Assembly (NCBI GenBank): GCA_963921195.1
Contig: OY992540.1
Coordinates: 170,779,923-170,843,922, forward strand
Source: Pegoplata infirma
Lineage: Eukaryota; Arthropoda; Insecta; Diptera; Anthomyiidae
Direction of reading: 5' to 3'
Length of the DNA: 64,000 nucleotides
Made by a program: the position numbers and the translations under genes. Below the pieces are notes generated by a model. That model did no database searches and had not been told where the DNA came from. It saw only the letters and a list, made by a program, of their open reading frames with translations. Shown piece by piece: positions 12,694 to 23,917 of the stretch (positions are counted from its first letter, which is position 1; each line of letters opens with the position of its first letter).

Positions 12694-13161
12694 TTAGCAA
12701 TTTGTGATTTGGAATCTTTCTAAAAACCCCAGAAGCTAATCACGTAAAATGATTGCCGACAGCAAAACAACAGCGAAATACATCATAGTCCAAGAAAACA
12801 AAAAAATATCATCTAAAAACAAAATAAGTTTATGTGAAAATAGTGAGTTAATGAAAACCACGAAAAAATATTTTGAAAATATTCAATTAAATAAAATAAT
12901 ATTTACAACACAAATTAGAATTTCATTTTAATAAATTAAATTGCATGAATATACAAAAAAAAAACGAGTATGATTAACAAAAATACGAATAGAACTAACA
13001 AAAATACGAGTTGATCAGCTTTTACAAAATCTGACAACAATTAATGTTGAAATCAACATAAATATTTGTAGTGTCAAAATCAGCAAAGATTTTTGTTGAA
13101 TTTACTACGATTTTCTTTGGGAATACAATGATTTTTGGTTGAGTGTAGGCAGCAGTCACTA

Positions 13162-14126
13162 CACTCATAGAAATATCTTAGTAGAAAAATTAGTAAACCC
13201 ATTGTAGATCAAGTTTTACAGAATTTAACAAAAATCAATGTTGATATTACAAAATTCAAAAGCTGAAAAATACATAGTTGGAAAAAAATTGTATGGAATA
13301 TAAGTACATGAAATGTGCAACACTGTTTTTGCTGATCGCCATTTGTAAATTTTTGTTGTCTTGTACACTCATAGAAATATCTTAGTAGAAAAATTAGAAA
13401 ACCCATTGTAGATCAAGTTTTACAGAATTTAACAAAAATCAATGTTGATATTACAAAATTCAATAGTTGAAAAATACATAGTTGGAAAAAATTGTATAAA
13501 ATTATAAGTACATGAAATGTGCAACACTGTTTTTTCTGATCGCCATTTGTAAATTTTTGTTGTCTTGTACAGAAGGGATGTTTCTCAAAAAAAATATTTT
13601 TTATTAGAAAATATTTGGTGAGTAATTAAATATATTTGTTATTTAATTCATTAATAAAGCAATTTTTTATTTTTTTTTAGCAATTTGTGATTTGGAATCT
13701 TTCTTAAAACTCTAGAAGCAATCACGTAAAATGATTGCCGACAGCAAAACAACAACGAAATACATCACAGTCCAAGGAAACAAAAAAATATTATCTAAAA
13801 ACAAAATAAGTTTATGTGAAAATAGTGAGTTAATGAAAACCATGAAAAAATATTGTGAAAATATCCAATTAAATAAAATAACATTTACAACACAAATAAG
13901 AATTTCATTTTAATAAATAAAATTGCATGAATATACAAAACAAAACGAGTATGAAAAACAAAAATACGAGTAGAACCAACAAAAATACGAGTTAATCAGC
14001 TTTTACAAAAACTGACAACAATTAATGTTGAAATCAACATAAATATTTGTAGGGTCAAAATCAACAATGATTTCTGTTGAATTTACTACGATTTTCTTTG
14101 GGAATACAATGATTTTTGGTTGAGTG
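13162..14126 (-). mobile_element. Family B reverse copy with a duplicated end (B4/B5)
   Basis: 13162-13365 is the first 204 bp of a reverse B copy. It is followed directly by a complete reverse copy, 13366-14126, which starts again with CACTCATAG and ends GGTTGAGTG. Outer TA duplications are at 13160-13161 and 14127-14128. It is either a partial tandem duplication or an insertion into a B copy followed by deletion. Confidence 0.65.
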
Positions 14127-14203
14127 TATAAAAAATTGTACAAAAAGGGTCAGTTGGTCGGTGGTAAATTAAATCCTACACAGCATTTATTATGAATATA
14201 ATA

Positions 14204-14600
14204 CAGTGACGGTCCGTGAAGTTGTCACTGGGTGTTCTCTACTTATTTAAAATATAAAATTTATGTATATAAAATATGTTTTTCTGGACGTAACACATTC
14301 CCGTGGTAGACAAAGCCTCAGTTTTAATTTTTTTTGTATACATACATCCAAAATTAATTTTTGTACTCCATTTATTTGCGAAATAATGCTTTTTGTTAAT
14401 TGTCGATGTGGTGAGGCAACAAAATGACAATAAAATAGAATTTAGGCTGTATCTCATTAAAAAATGTACAAAACTAGTAACATCCCATCTTTACCTATCT
14501 CGGGAATGCGTTAAGTCCATGAAAACATGAATTTTATACTTAAATTTTCTGTTTTTATAAATTAGAGAACACCCAGTGACAACTTCACGGACCGTCACTG
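14204..14600. mobile_element. hAT MITE with perfect 37-bp ends, 397 bp
   Basis: Ends CAGTGACGGTCCGTGAAG and its exact reverse complement; the perfect repeat extends about 37 bp. The 8-bp duplication ATATAATA is present at 14196-14203 and 14601-14608. Related in its ends to the hAT element at 1385-2956. It inserted into A1. Confidence 0.9.
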
Positions 14601-14929
14601 ATATAATATGAATTTATTCTGTGAAAATTTTAAATTCAACAAATATACAAATTTTTACAAAAATTTATTGAAAATTTATTTTAGCATAAATGTGGTAATA
14701 TTTAGCATTATTTTTACTCACCTTTTCTAATAATTTTGGTATATTTCACCATATTTCTTTTGGTATATTTTACTAAGTTTTTGCTTAAATAGCATAAGAA
14801 TTTTCTACATAAGCGTTTTGGCTAAATTACGAAAACTACTTCGTCGGTTGTAGTTTTAGCATATTTTTGGTTAAATTATGACAGGTTTTTGCTCACTCCA
14901 ACACAGTTTTGTTTTTGCGTGTAGATTTT

Positions 14930-15466
14930 CATTATAAGTGTGCAATTACAATTCTGGCGTTGGCTTTGAATTTTGTGTAAAGAGAGGGCTTTTGATTTAA
15001 ACAAAGGCTTTGGCTTTGAATTTTGTTCTGGCGTTTGTTTGTATACACACACACAAAGAATAACAGAAATATAATTATTTGGTGGAAGAAAAATAAATTT
15101 TTCCTGAAAGTTATATTTTTTTCGGTGAAACATAAAACTGCTTTGGTTTTTTTATTGATATTTTTATAATAATTGGCGGTAAATTATATTTCACTTTCTT
15201 TTATATGCACTTTTCTTATAATTTTGCATGTGTTTCATGCACAAGACGTGTTTCATAAACAAAATCAACCCTTTTTTGGGTAAATGACTGGCAATGCCAA
15301 AGCAAAAAAAAAATACTCACGAGAGAGCAAAGCCAAGAAAATAGAATTGATTCTAATCTGGCTTTGAAACGCTAGCGTTGGCTTTGAATTTTGTTCTACA
15401 TACAAAATGTATGGGAACAAGCAAAATTCAAGGCCAACGCCAGAATTGTAATTGCACACTTATCAT
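14930..15466. mobile_element. Inverted-repeat element, about 535 bp
   Basis: TAAGTGTGCAATTACAATTC at about 14935 is repeated as its reverse complement at 15441-15462, and the match continues through GGCGTTGGCTTTGAATTTTG. The latter motif also recurs internally. No convincing target duplication was found. Confidence 0.6.
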
Positions 15467-16014
15467 GTACATTGTTGCCAATTTAGCTATTTTGTAGCTA
15501 GATTTAGCTATTTTTTTTTGCATCTAGCGACAAAAAAAGTCATTTAGCTCTTAGCTACAAATCTAGCTACTTTTTTTGTTCGCAAAATTTGTAAAAAAGT
15601 GTTTTTTTTAAACAGTTTTATTAGCCATATTTTCAAGTTGACATTTTGTTAACGTGCTATTTAAGTGTGTATGACATCTGCTAGTTTTTCAACTTTTCAA
15701 AAAGTTTTATCAGGGGTTTTCTATGATATTTCCTTTAACTTCAAACAAAAATTTTAAATTTATCAAAAATCTCTCCATGATAAAGTTACTTAAAATGTTC
15801 AACATCAAGCAAGTATCGTATTGGCATAATTCATAGAGAATGTAGTTTAGTACCAACATAAAGAAAAAACAGCTATGGGTTTAAAATATAATAGTTTTCA
15901 TCTTTCCAATAACGGATAAAATTTTACACCAGTATTCATAACCAAAAAAACGAGTGGCTATAATCGAGCTTTTAATTCTCATTCAGATAATTGTGTATTA
16001 AAAAATTTGGTACT

Positions 16015-16240
16015 GCGAAACAACTCCCAAATGAAATAAATCCCAATAAATAATTCCTAATGATATAAGTCCTAAGAGGAATGAATTAACTCCCAACTTT
16101 AAGAAATGAAATAAGTCCCAAAGAAAAAATGAAACAAGTCCCAATATTTGGGTGTTATTTAAAATCAAAATACTTACTCCCAAAAAAATTAAAGAACTCC
16201 GAATGAAATAAGTCCAAAAAAATAAAATAAGTTCCCATTA
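16015..16240. repeat. Degenerate minisatellite, AAATGAAATAAGTCCCAA-like
   Basis: Irregular repeats of words such as GAAATAAGTCCCAA and TCCCAAATGAAATAA at roughly 18-25-bp spacing. Next to it, 16281-16345 has about two and a half copies of GAGGTGCYGATTCACAGAAA. Confidence 0.55.
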
Positions 16241-16355
16241 CAGGAATTATATCTATTATGAGTACTTTTTACGAATACAAAATGAGGTGCTGATTCACAG
16301 AAAATAGTGAGGTGCCGATTCACAGAAAATAGAAATTCACAGGAAATTGTTCACA

Positions 16356-18520
16356 CACGCAAAAAAAAAATCTGTGTAAGATTGAGCAATCCTACTTGGT
16401 AAAACTTTTTTCATTCCAAAAAAAAATTTTTACCAAATTTTTGCTAATATTATGCTTGTCGATGTTAAAGTAACATAATTCATTTTTTATGTAAAATAAC
16501 CAAGTAGCTTGCACAATAACGCAAATTACCTGCACAAAAATTTATCGAAAGAAAACAACAAAAAAACAAATACATACCGCCATTTTCATTTTTTTTGTGT
16601 GCGTTGTTTGTTTATTTTTTGTGTTATAAAAACGTAAAAAGGAAATTGATAAATAAAATAAAAATAAATTAATAAATAAAAATAAATAATTAGTTTTCTA
16701 AAAGATAAATAAATGCAAGATAAAAGAATGTTAAAGTTAATTTTGCTTTCATCACTTAAAACACCATTCATTAAGAAAAACCAATGGAGTCCCAGACGTA
16801 TGTTTCGATGAATAACAAATGGAATGATAAAGTGAGTATACCCGCATTCCGAAGACACCAATAAGGTTTAATAGATTAGTGTTTGAAACCGGTATGGGAA
16901 ATACCAGAAATGTCTATAATTTTTAGAAATTCAATTTTTCTTCTGCATTTTTTCAACTTGAACCCTTATAAAAATTAGTGCTTGGTAATAATTTTCTATT
17001 TTTACAGGGTACTGCTAAATAAATTTTTGAAGCTATGGCGAATCCTTCACTACAATAAAGAGCGTGGACACCAATCCTGCCTTTAGGTATAAAATTAAAA
17101 CCTAAAAACCCAAAGCCAAGGGAGTCCATACCTGTTTTGAGTTACAAATGGAATGACAAAGTAAGTGTTCCTCCTTACCAAGAGACCAATGGGGTTTACC
17201 AATTTTTTAAATTAAAAATATATGTTTTGTAATAATTTTCTATTTTTACAGGATGCTTTTAAATAAATTCGTGAAGCTATAGCGGATCCTTTACTTCAAG
17301 AAGAAGCGTAGGCAGCAGTCACTCGAGAAAATTGTACAAAAAGGGTCAGTTGGTCGGTGGTAAATTAAATCCTACACAACATTTATTACATTAATATGGA
17401 TTTATTCTGTGAAAATTTTAAATTCAACAAATATACAAATTTTTACAAAAATTTATTGAAAATTTATTTTAGCATAAATGTGGTAATTTTTAGCATTATT
17501 TTTAGTCATCTTTTCTAATAATTTTGGAATATTTCACCATATCGTTTGCTTATTTTTGGTATGACCCAAAGACCATTTACTTTGTTTTGAGAAAAACGAA
17601 AAAGAAACTTCTCATCAACTTTATTAAAAATCTACACGATAGATTTGTTTTTTTCTTCTGGTATCGATTGCTTAAAATGTTTTAAGAAAAAATATAAATT
17701 TTTATACGTTTTTGCACAAGATATCAAAAGTTATTATGATTTTAACAAAAAAAGACTTGGTCGCGTTTTGCTCCATATCCCGTTTAAATGAATATTTTCT
17801 TAAAAAAATTTAGTTTTCTTTCACGTGGGTCAAAGTCAACCTGAGTTTACCTTATTAAATTATCTTTAATTTTGGCTATAATTAGCAAATTTGTGGCTGG
17901 ATATCTTTTAATTCTTACGAAAAATTCATTCCGGATGAAAATAAAGTGCATAACAATCATAAACAATTGATTCCTAATTCCATTTGGCAAATGGTTTATG
18001 GGTCACACCTATAACCAAGCGTTAATTTTTAGTTTGTTTTGATATGCACCCTTTCAACGTTATATGCATCAAAACAAAAGTAGAGAAAAATATTTTAACT
18101 TTTAGGTGTAAAATATGCTGCATGTGCAGAAAATTGGCGTATGCAGCAAACCAATGTTAAGACAATGTTAATATTGGGGATATGAAGCAAAGTTAGGGCT
18201 GGATATCTTCTAATTTATACGATATATAAAAAAATAGATTACGGATTTGGAAAGAGGACATATTAATCATATACAATTGATTCCTAACTCCATTTTCCCA
18301 AAAATGGTCTTTGGGTCATACCAAAAATAAACAAACGATATCTCTTTTGGTATATTTTACCAAGTTTTTACTTAAATAGCATTAGCATTTTCTTCAAAAT
18401 TTTTTACATAAGTGTTTTGGCTAAATTGCGAAAACTACTTCGTCGGTTGTAGTTTTAGCATATTTTTGGTAAAATTATGCCAGATTTTTGCTCACTCCGA
18501 CACAAGTTTTTTTTTGCGTG
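16356..18520. mobile_element. Element A3 (family A) carrying element T
   Basis: Ends CACGCAAAA...TCTGTGTAAG and CACAAG...TTTGCGTG. Here the flanking dinucleotide is CA on both sides rather than TA. The two D-core modules seen in A2 are present at about 16780-16850 and 17120-17165. About 95 bp (16877-16970) is extra relative to A2. Element T (17542-18338) is nested. Confidence 0.7.
17542..18338. mobile_element. Element T, 797 bp, TA-flanked
   Basis: Begins TCGTTTGCTTATTTTTGGTA and ends TACCAAAAATAAACAAACGA; the terminal repeat continues through GACCCAAAGACCATTT. TA at 17540-17541 and 18339-18340. A2 shows the empty site. The interior contains two related copies of AACAATTGATTCCTAA-type sequence. 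Confidence 0.75.
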
Positions 18521-18972
18521 CAGGATCTGCAAATCCAGAAATACATACATATAACATATAGATTAATAATGTTTCTTTGTTAAAGAAATGGATTTAAAAG
18601 CTTAATTTAATAACTTAAGCGTTGGAAGCAATTTCTAAAGTTTCATGCGTTATAAATTATATCTGCGATATAAAATATGAGTATTTAAACTTTTTGTTTG
18701 CAAAATTTAATAAAAATATTTGAAAATATTCGTTTTAATACCAAAACTAACTTATTTTATTATTTAATTAAAAACTTTAGCAAATAAAACCTTTTAAAAA
18801 CCACAAATCCAAAATCTAGCTATTTTGTAGCTAGATTTTTCAACTGTTTATACAAATCTAGCTACAAAATAGCTAGATTTCTTAACTGTTTTTAAATTTA
18901 GCTACTTCTAGCTATTTTTTTGTCCAATCTAGCTACATTTTTTTAAAAATAGTTGGCATCAGTGATCATGTA

Positions 18973-19710
18973 CAAATTTCTATCAGTGTAGTGGTGGCAG
19001 CACTTGTTTTTTCTCCTAGTGTTATCGGTTACTCGATTACTTGTATTTGCCTTATGAATGAAATCGACAGCACTACATGAACTTTAATTTTGTACCGGGT
19101 ACAACTATTCTGTATTTGTCGTTTAGTTTATTTTCATTTATATTTCTTGATAAAATAAAACATAAAAACGGAACAAAATATAAAAAAAAAATATTTTTTT
19201 TTATAATTGGAATACATATTTAACATGTCTTAATAAAAATTATGCAACAAAACAATGCTAATGGGTATTAAAAGATATTTAATCAAGTAAAAAAATGTAC
19301 TATGTACATATAAAAAGTGAACTTTGAGCAAAAATATGTGTAGGAAAATGGTTGCTTCTTGCTGGTGGTGCAAAGTGTTTTGAGAATAAAAAAAGTATTG
19401 GCTGTGCAAACAACTGAAAATATTTTATTTATCTGTTTATAAAAGTAAATAAGTTTAATCAATTTTTAAAATTCGGTTTTGGTCAAACATAAATAATAAA
19501 ATATTTTAACAATTTCTAGTGTACGTCACTATGTTTCCAAATTTATATACATCCAACATTCGCTTCGTGGGTTAAAATAAATATAAAAAAAAATTAATAA
19601 CATCTATTTTTATCAGAGAAATATGTACAACAAAAAAAGGAAAAGTAAAGTGTAATTAATATTTTTACTTTGTTCCAATTACTGCTAAAAATGTTTTTAT
19701 AAAAAAAGTT
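18973..19710. other. Probable 5' flank of the host gene
   Basis: No ORF or recognised repeat. As sequence between two hAT elements and upstream of the putative first dome exon, it may hold distal promoter sequence; I identified no specific site. Confidence 0.35.
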
Positions 19711-19718
19711 CTTTTAAG

Positions 19719-20485
19719 CATTGGCGTAGATAGCCCTGTCTGGGGGGGGCTTAGCCCCCCCCAGAAAAATTTTAGCCCCCCCCAGAATTTTAATCATTCA
19801 CATTTTTTTTTTAATATTTTAATGATTTCATTAATTTTTGCAACAAGAAATAATAATAATGAGCCTTTAGGACTCGTTTGGAATATTCTACGAGTCTTAA
19901 GGAGTCGTAATGATTATTATATTAGATCTAATAGTTGTTCCCACTGAAAAATAGTCTGAATTATTGAAAAAAGTTTTTATATGAATCTAATGTTTTTGTC
20001 AGTAATAAAAACTTTACCGAATCTTAGGGTTTTAACTTCAGGAAAACATTTTAACTTCTTTGATTTAAAAAAGTTTCTAAATTCTAAGGGGTTTTTTATA
20101 GACAAAAGTTATTGGAAGAAAGAATCTGAGAATTTTGACTAATAATCATCAACTTTTGCAATCATCAGAACTTTCTCTTGAAAAAAAAATCATAGTAATA
20201 TAATGATTTTACTATAGGAAAAACATTAAAAATCTTTCATTCTCGAAACGTATCTGGGAGTTCTAAATTTCCGAAAAATTTTCAGAATCAAAATTTGTTA
20301 AAAAAAAAAATATGAATTTTTACCGCTTTCGGGGGGCATTCGTTTCTAGGACACCTAGACGCATGTTAAAGGGAACGCTTCAGGAATAGGTCTGGGTTTT
20401 TCTATTAAAAAAAAATACCAAAAAATTCAAAAAAATCTAGGGGGGCTTTAGCCCCCCCCAGAAATGTTGGCTTCCTACGCCAATG
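19719..20485. mobile_element. hAT element with G/C-block ends, 767 bp
   Basis: Ends CATTGGCGTAGATAGCC and, on the other strand, CATTGGCGTAGGAAGCC. The 8-bp duplication CTTTTAAG lies at 19711-19718 and 20486-20493. Next to each end are runs such as GGGGGGGCTTAGCCCCCC, unusual in this AT-rich sequence. It lies 218 bp upstream of the putative dome start codon. Confidence 0.85.
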
Positions 20486-20493
20486 CTTTTAAG

Positions 20494-20703
20494 TGATTTT
20501 TTTTTCGTAATATTGAGTGAGTGCCTTGACACTTGATATCTACACCGTGCTATCTAGTAATTTTGTTGGCTTGTGTTTCTGGCGGCAGTGATTTTGTGTG
20601 TACATGGAATAATTCGTGGTATAGTTCATATTGAACTTTTATTAACGTAATTACAACAATAAAAACAACATTAACAAATTTATCGACAACAACGGCAGCA
20701 AAA
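20494..20703 (+). promoter_or_regulatory. Putative promoter-proximal/5' UTR region of dome
   Basis: About 210 bp between the hAT element and the start codon. The last 100 bases are an AACAACA-rich, ATG-poor stretch typical of fly 5' leaders. One two-codon upstream ORF (ATG GAA TAA near 20604) is present. I see no clear TATA box; the transcription start is not determined. Confidence 0.4.
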
Positions 20704-20717
20704 ATGATGCAGTCGAG
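20704..20717 (+). CDS. dome: domeless exon 1 (start codon exon, predicted)
   Basis: Fourteen coding bases, ATG ATG CAG TCG AG, end at a strong donor (GTGAGT at 20718-20723). The leftover AG requires an acceptor exon in phase 2, which is what the exon at 49584 supplies. Joined, they give an N-terminus beginning MMQSSSSKW, a short polar start before a hydrophobic core, as expected for a signal peptide. The context AAAAATG fits fly start sites. What is seen: ATG, donor and phase. What is inferred: that this exon really splices 28.9 kb downstream across the transposon-filled intron. A different unseen first exon remains possible; by chance alone the phase would fit one time in three. Confidence 0.55.
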
Positions 20718-21037
20718 GTGAGTGACGTCTGAGTTTTTTCTATTCATTTGGTTTCCTTATCATTTTCGTTTAATTGCATTTTTATTTAATAGTTGTTCTT
20801 TTAGTTTTACCTTGCATTTGTTTACGAATTCATCTACAACAATACTTTTTGTTTTGTACCATTTATCCACATTTCAAAAATCTGTCTATTGCAATCTCGT
20901 TAATAGTCTTTGTTTTGAACCCCATAAAATCTTATTTTGTTTTCTGCGGGCGTTGTTTTTATTTTTATATTCAATTTGTTTACAGCGATCAATTTTGAAA
21001 GAAGCTAACAAAATAAACTTGTTTTTGGTTTTTAGTA
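20718..21037 (+). other. Start of intron 1
   Basis: Follows the GTGAGT donor. An open frame of about 109 codons here is rich in F, L and Y and has no recognisable domain; I treat it as chance in AT-rich intron sequence. Confidence 0.45.
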
Positions 21038-21448
21038 GGGTGTTCAGTTGATTAATTTCTGTTCGATTAAAAATGTTCGATTAATAATTTTTGAGTTCTA
21101 CACATTTTTCAAATCGCCAAAGTTATTTATTTTAAATTATCTGAAACAAAATTGCAGAAAACTTAAATTTTGATACACTTTGTAATGTTTTTATGTTTGT
21201 TTTATTTCTTTTTGTTGATAAAATGTTGAATTACTTGTAATTAATACATATTGTTTATTTACTCAAGTACCAATTTTTTTCTAAAATTGTCGAGAAAACA
21301 TCTTGCAATTTTGAAAATTTGTGAATTTAGAATTTTTCGATTAATCGATCAATTTTAAAATTTTATTAGTTTAATCGAATAACACAAAATGCCAAATGCC
21401 GATTAATCGTTTAATCGAACAATAAAAAATCCGATTAATTGAACACTC
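21038..21448. mobile_element. TA-flanked MITE, 411 bp
   Basis: Ends GGGTGTTCAGTTGATTAAT and, on the other strand, GAGTGTTCAATTAATCGG. TA at 21036-21037 and 21449-21450. The interior is rich in TTCGATTAA/TTAATCGA words. Confidence 0.75.
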
Positions 21449-21664
21449 TAGTTTTTAGTCAATCATTTTATTTTAGTGATGCTAACATTTTCTACTATTT
21501 TTTGTTTAGCTACAGTTTAAGGGCGTTGATCGAAGAAATTCTAAAAATTGTAGGACGGAAATAAAACAACGTTTATTTTTTGGAGGGTCCTAATAAAAAT
21601 TTTCCCAATTTTTCGTTAAAATTATATCTGATTATATATAAAAACGGAAGGGACTACACCATTT

Positions 21665-22238
21665 ACAGGTGTAATTCGAAAAAATTATTTGTAATTCGAA
21701 AATTCTATTTGTAATTCGAAGATTTTTATGTAATTAGAAGATTCTACTTGTAATTCGAAGATTCCATTTTTATTTCGAAAATTCATTTTTTAATTCGAAA
21801 ATTCTATTTGTAGTTCTAAAATTCCAATTGTAATTTGAAAAACATTAATTGTATTAAAAATAGATCAATTGTAATTCGACAAAGATCAATTGTAATTCGA
21901 ATAAGATCAATTGTAGTTTGAAATAGATCAATTTTGATTCGAAAAAAGATCAATTGTAATTCGATTATTCCAATTGTAATTCGAATATTCCAATTGTAAT
22001 TTAAAAAGATCAATTGTAATTTAAACAGATCAATTGCCATTCGCAAAATATCATTTGTAATTCGAAAAAGAACAATTGTAATTCGAAAAAGTTTAATAGT
22101 AGTTCGAAAATCAAATCAATCGTAATTCGAAATAGATCAATTTTAATTTGAAAAAGATTAATTGTAATCATTGAAAAAGATTGAATTAAAAAATATCAAT
22201 AAAAATTCATTTGTTTTTTCTTTTTCGAATTACAATTA
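21665..22238. repeat. Minisatellite, left arm (AATTGTAATTCGAAAAAGATC unit without spacing)
   Basis: About 25 irregular copies of a unit near 20-21 bp containing CAATTGTAATTCGAA and AAAGAT. The block is repeated in the opposite orientation at 23918-24532, so the two arms could pair. Reading frames in the block are repeat artefacts. Confidence 0.8.
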
Positions 22239-22270
22239 CTCTTATTAGTGTTTTTTCTGTAAGTACAGAT

Positions 22271-23686
22271 TAGGGATGCCAAACGGGATTTATATTTACA
22301 AATCCCGCGATTCGGGATTTTTAAATCCTAATCCCGGGATCCTGGGATTTTTCGGGATTTCCGGATTTTTCGGGATTTCGGGATTTATTAAAATCAAACT
22401 TTTTTAACGATATCTTTTAAATACATTTTTTTATAATTAAATATCCAATTAATTCAAAACTACAGAATAATTACCGTTAAGTTTTACATATTTAGCACTG
22501 AAAAACTCAAAATTTAGGAACAACAAAACTGGCACTACTCCAAGATATTAATATCATCTAATCAAAGTATGTGTCGCGTCGTGTGTAACACAGTAAACTA
22601 TTGCTGTCCAAACCAAAAGAGCTACTTTCTGCAGTTTGGCACGCAAAATTCTTATGGTTATAAGTTTGTTACTGGACAAAATCGAACAATGGATATAAAT
22701 CAATCTGTAAAAAACTTAATTTTTACAAATTTTTTTGTTGTAATTTTGTTAGGCAAATGCACATTATTATGTCAGGCAAAGTTAAAGAAAAGGCGATTAG
22801 AAAATAATTTTTTTTGATCGGTCTATTTTGTTGACGTGGATATAAAAATTTTATTTAAATATTGATATAATTGTAATAATAAATTACAATTTCTCCAGAG
22901 GGAAGGTGTTTTGCAGTGTCTTCCGCCAATATTTTTGCTGTTTCTAGCAAAAATAAAATTGGCTCGGGGAGATGTATTTTGCGAGATATTCAGAATTGCA
23001 TATCCGATCGGTCTTTGATGTGGTCGTTGGTATTTGGTATCCGTTAGGCAAAAAAATATGTATTCATTGTCGTTATGGTAGGAGAATCGCATTTTAAAAG
23101 TTTCCTCCCCCGTGCGAAAAATGTTAACAAATGCATTTATTAAACATTTTTGGGTTTTCAGAGGTTGTTTTGGTTCTTTAAGGGGGAACTTTTCCCTAGG
23201 TCCGATTTTTGTCATTTGCGAACTAAAACTGTTCAATAAAAAATGTTTAACTGGATTACTTAACGCTCCCTTATAAAATAAATCTCGCCAAAATTTAACT
23301 GCTTCTTTAAAATGTGGCATATGCTCCTTTAAAACGGCAGCTAAATGTATAATAAGTCATACGCTCTAAAAATTAAATGTTTCACCCCCCCCCCCCCCCC
23401 CCTCAAAGTGTAAAATAATTTAAGCCCAACATAGATCAAATGAAAGGTTTTTCAAACACATTTCAAACGATATCAATTTTGTCCGAATCGGAAAACAAAT
23501 ACTAAAGAAATAGTCAATTTTGATTCCAAAATTTGTCAAAAAATCCCGAAATACCGGGACTTTTTCGGGATTTGTCAATCCCGGAAAATCCCGGGATTGA
23601 AAAAAAGAAATCCCGGGATTCGGGATTTGTCAATCCCGAAAAATCCCGGAACTTCGGGATTCGGGATTTCCCGTTTGGCATCCCTA
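22271..23686. mobile_element. hAT element with TAGGGATGCCAAACGGGA ends, 1.4 kb
   Basis: Perfect 18-bp terminal repeat TAGGGATGCCAAACGGGA, then subterminal clusters of CCCGGGATT/AATCCCGGG. The 8-bp duplication GTACAGAT lies at 22263-22270 and 23687-23694. The interior has pieces of repeat family D in both orientations (about 22575-22690 plus, 23090-23260 minus), which account for the longest open frames, including a 165-codon minus-strand one. A long poly-C run is at about 23385-23402. Confidence 0.9.
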
Positions 23687-23917
23687 GTACAGATCGAGCT
23701 GGGTCTCTAAATTTATTTGTTATAATTAAAATTATAATTAAAATTAATTAAAATATAATTTTTAAAAATTATAGACATTTCTGGTATCCCCATACCGGTT
23801 TCAAGCACTCCAGTTAGTGTTATCATCAGTAGGATTTTAAATGTCGGGTTGTTTTGTTAATGGAAATTGTTTTTTATTACATATGTGAATATTTATAGTT
23901 TCTACAGAATAATCTTT

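Larger units (their letters stand above)
7069..13145 (-). mobile_element. Element B3 (reverse family B), multiply interrupted
   Basis: It begins CACTCATAGAAATATC and ends TTTTTGGTTGAGTG, with TA at 7067-7068 and 13146-13147. Comparison with the uninterrupted reverse copy 13366-14126 shows insertions of C1 (7308-11220), a forward B copy (11260-12143) and a Harbinger-like MITE (12194-12693). Confidence 0.75.
884..14921. mobile_element. Element A1, interrupted family A transposon
   Basis: The left end is CACGCAAAAA with a TCTGTCTCAGATTGAGCAA subterminal segment. The right end is GCTCACTCCAACACA...GCGTG. Without insertions family A is about 1.3 kb (compare A2). A1 is stretched to 14 kb by four B-type insertions, each flanked by TA: 945-3324, 3418-6338, 7069-13145 and 13162-14126. 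A hAT MITE (14204-14600) is also inserted. The A pieces lie at 884-944, 3325-3417, 6339-7068, 13146-13161 and 14127-14921, and they read through in order when compared with A2. No transposase ORF is visible, so the family is non-autonomous. Confidence 0.75.
15470..18964. mobile_element. hAT element, 3.5 kb, carrying A3
   Basis: Ends CATTGTTGCCAA and, on the other strand, CACTGATGCCAA, followed by AT-rich repeats of TAGCTA/AGCTAGATT. The 8-bp duplication ATCATGTA lies at 15462-15469 and 18965-18972. The interior holds a degenerate minisatellite (16015-16240), a 25-bp tandem repeat (16281-16345) and element A3. No transposase ORF. Confidence 0.85.

Noticed and set aside
20722..21051. 109-codon hydrophobic frame just after dome exon 1
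   Set aside because: Starts inside the intron donor region, is dominated by F/L/Y encoded by T-rich sequence, and overlaps a MITE border.
22823..23320. 165-codon minus-strand open frame
   Set aside because: About 23090-23260 is a reverse family D fragment, and no recognisable domain is present; the frame is a chance product inside a hAT element.
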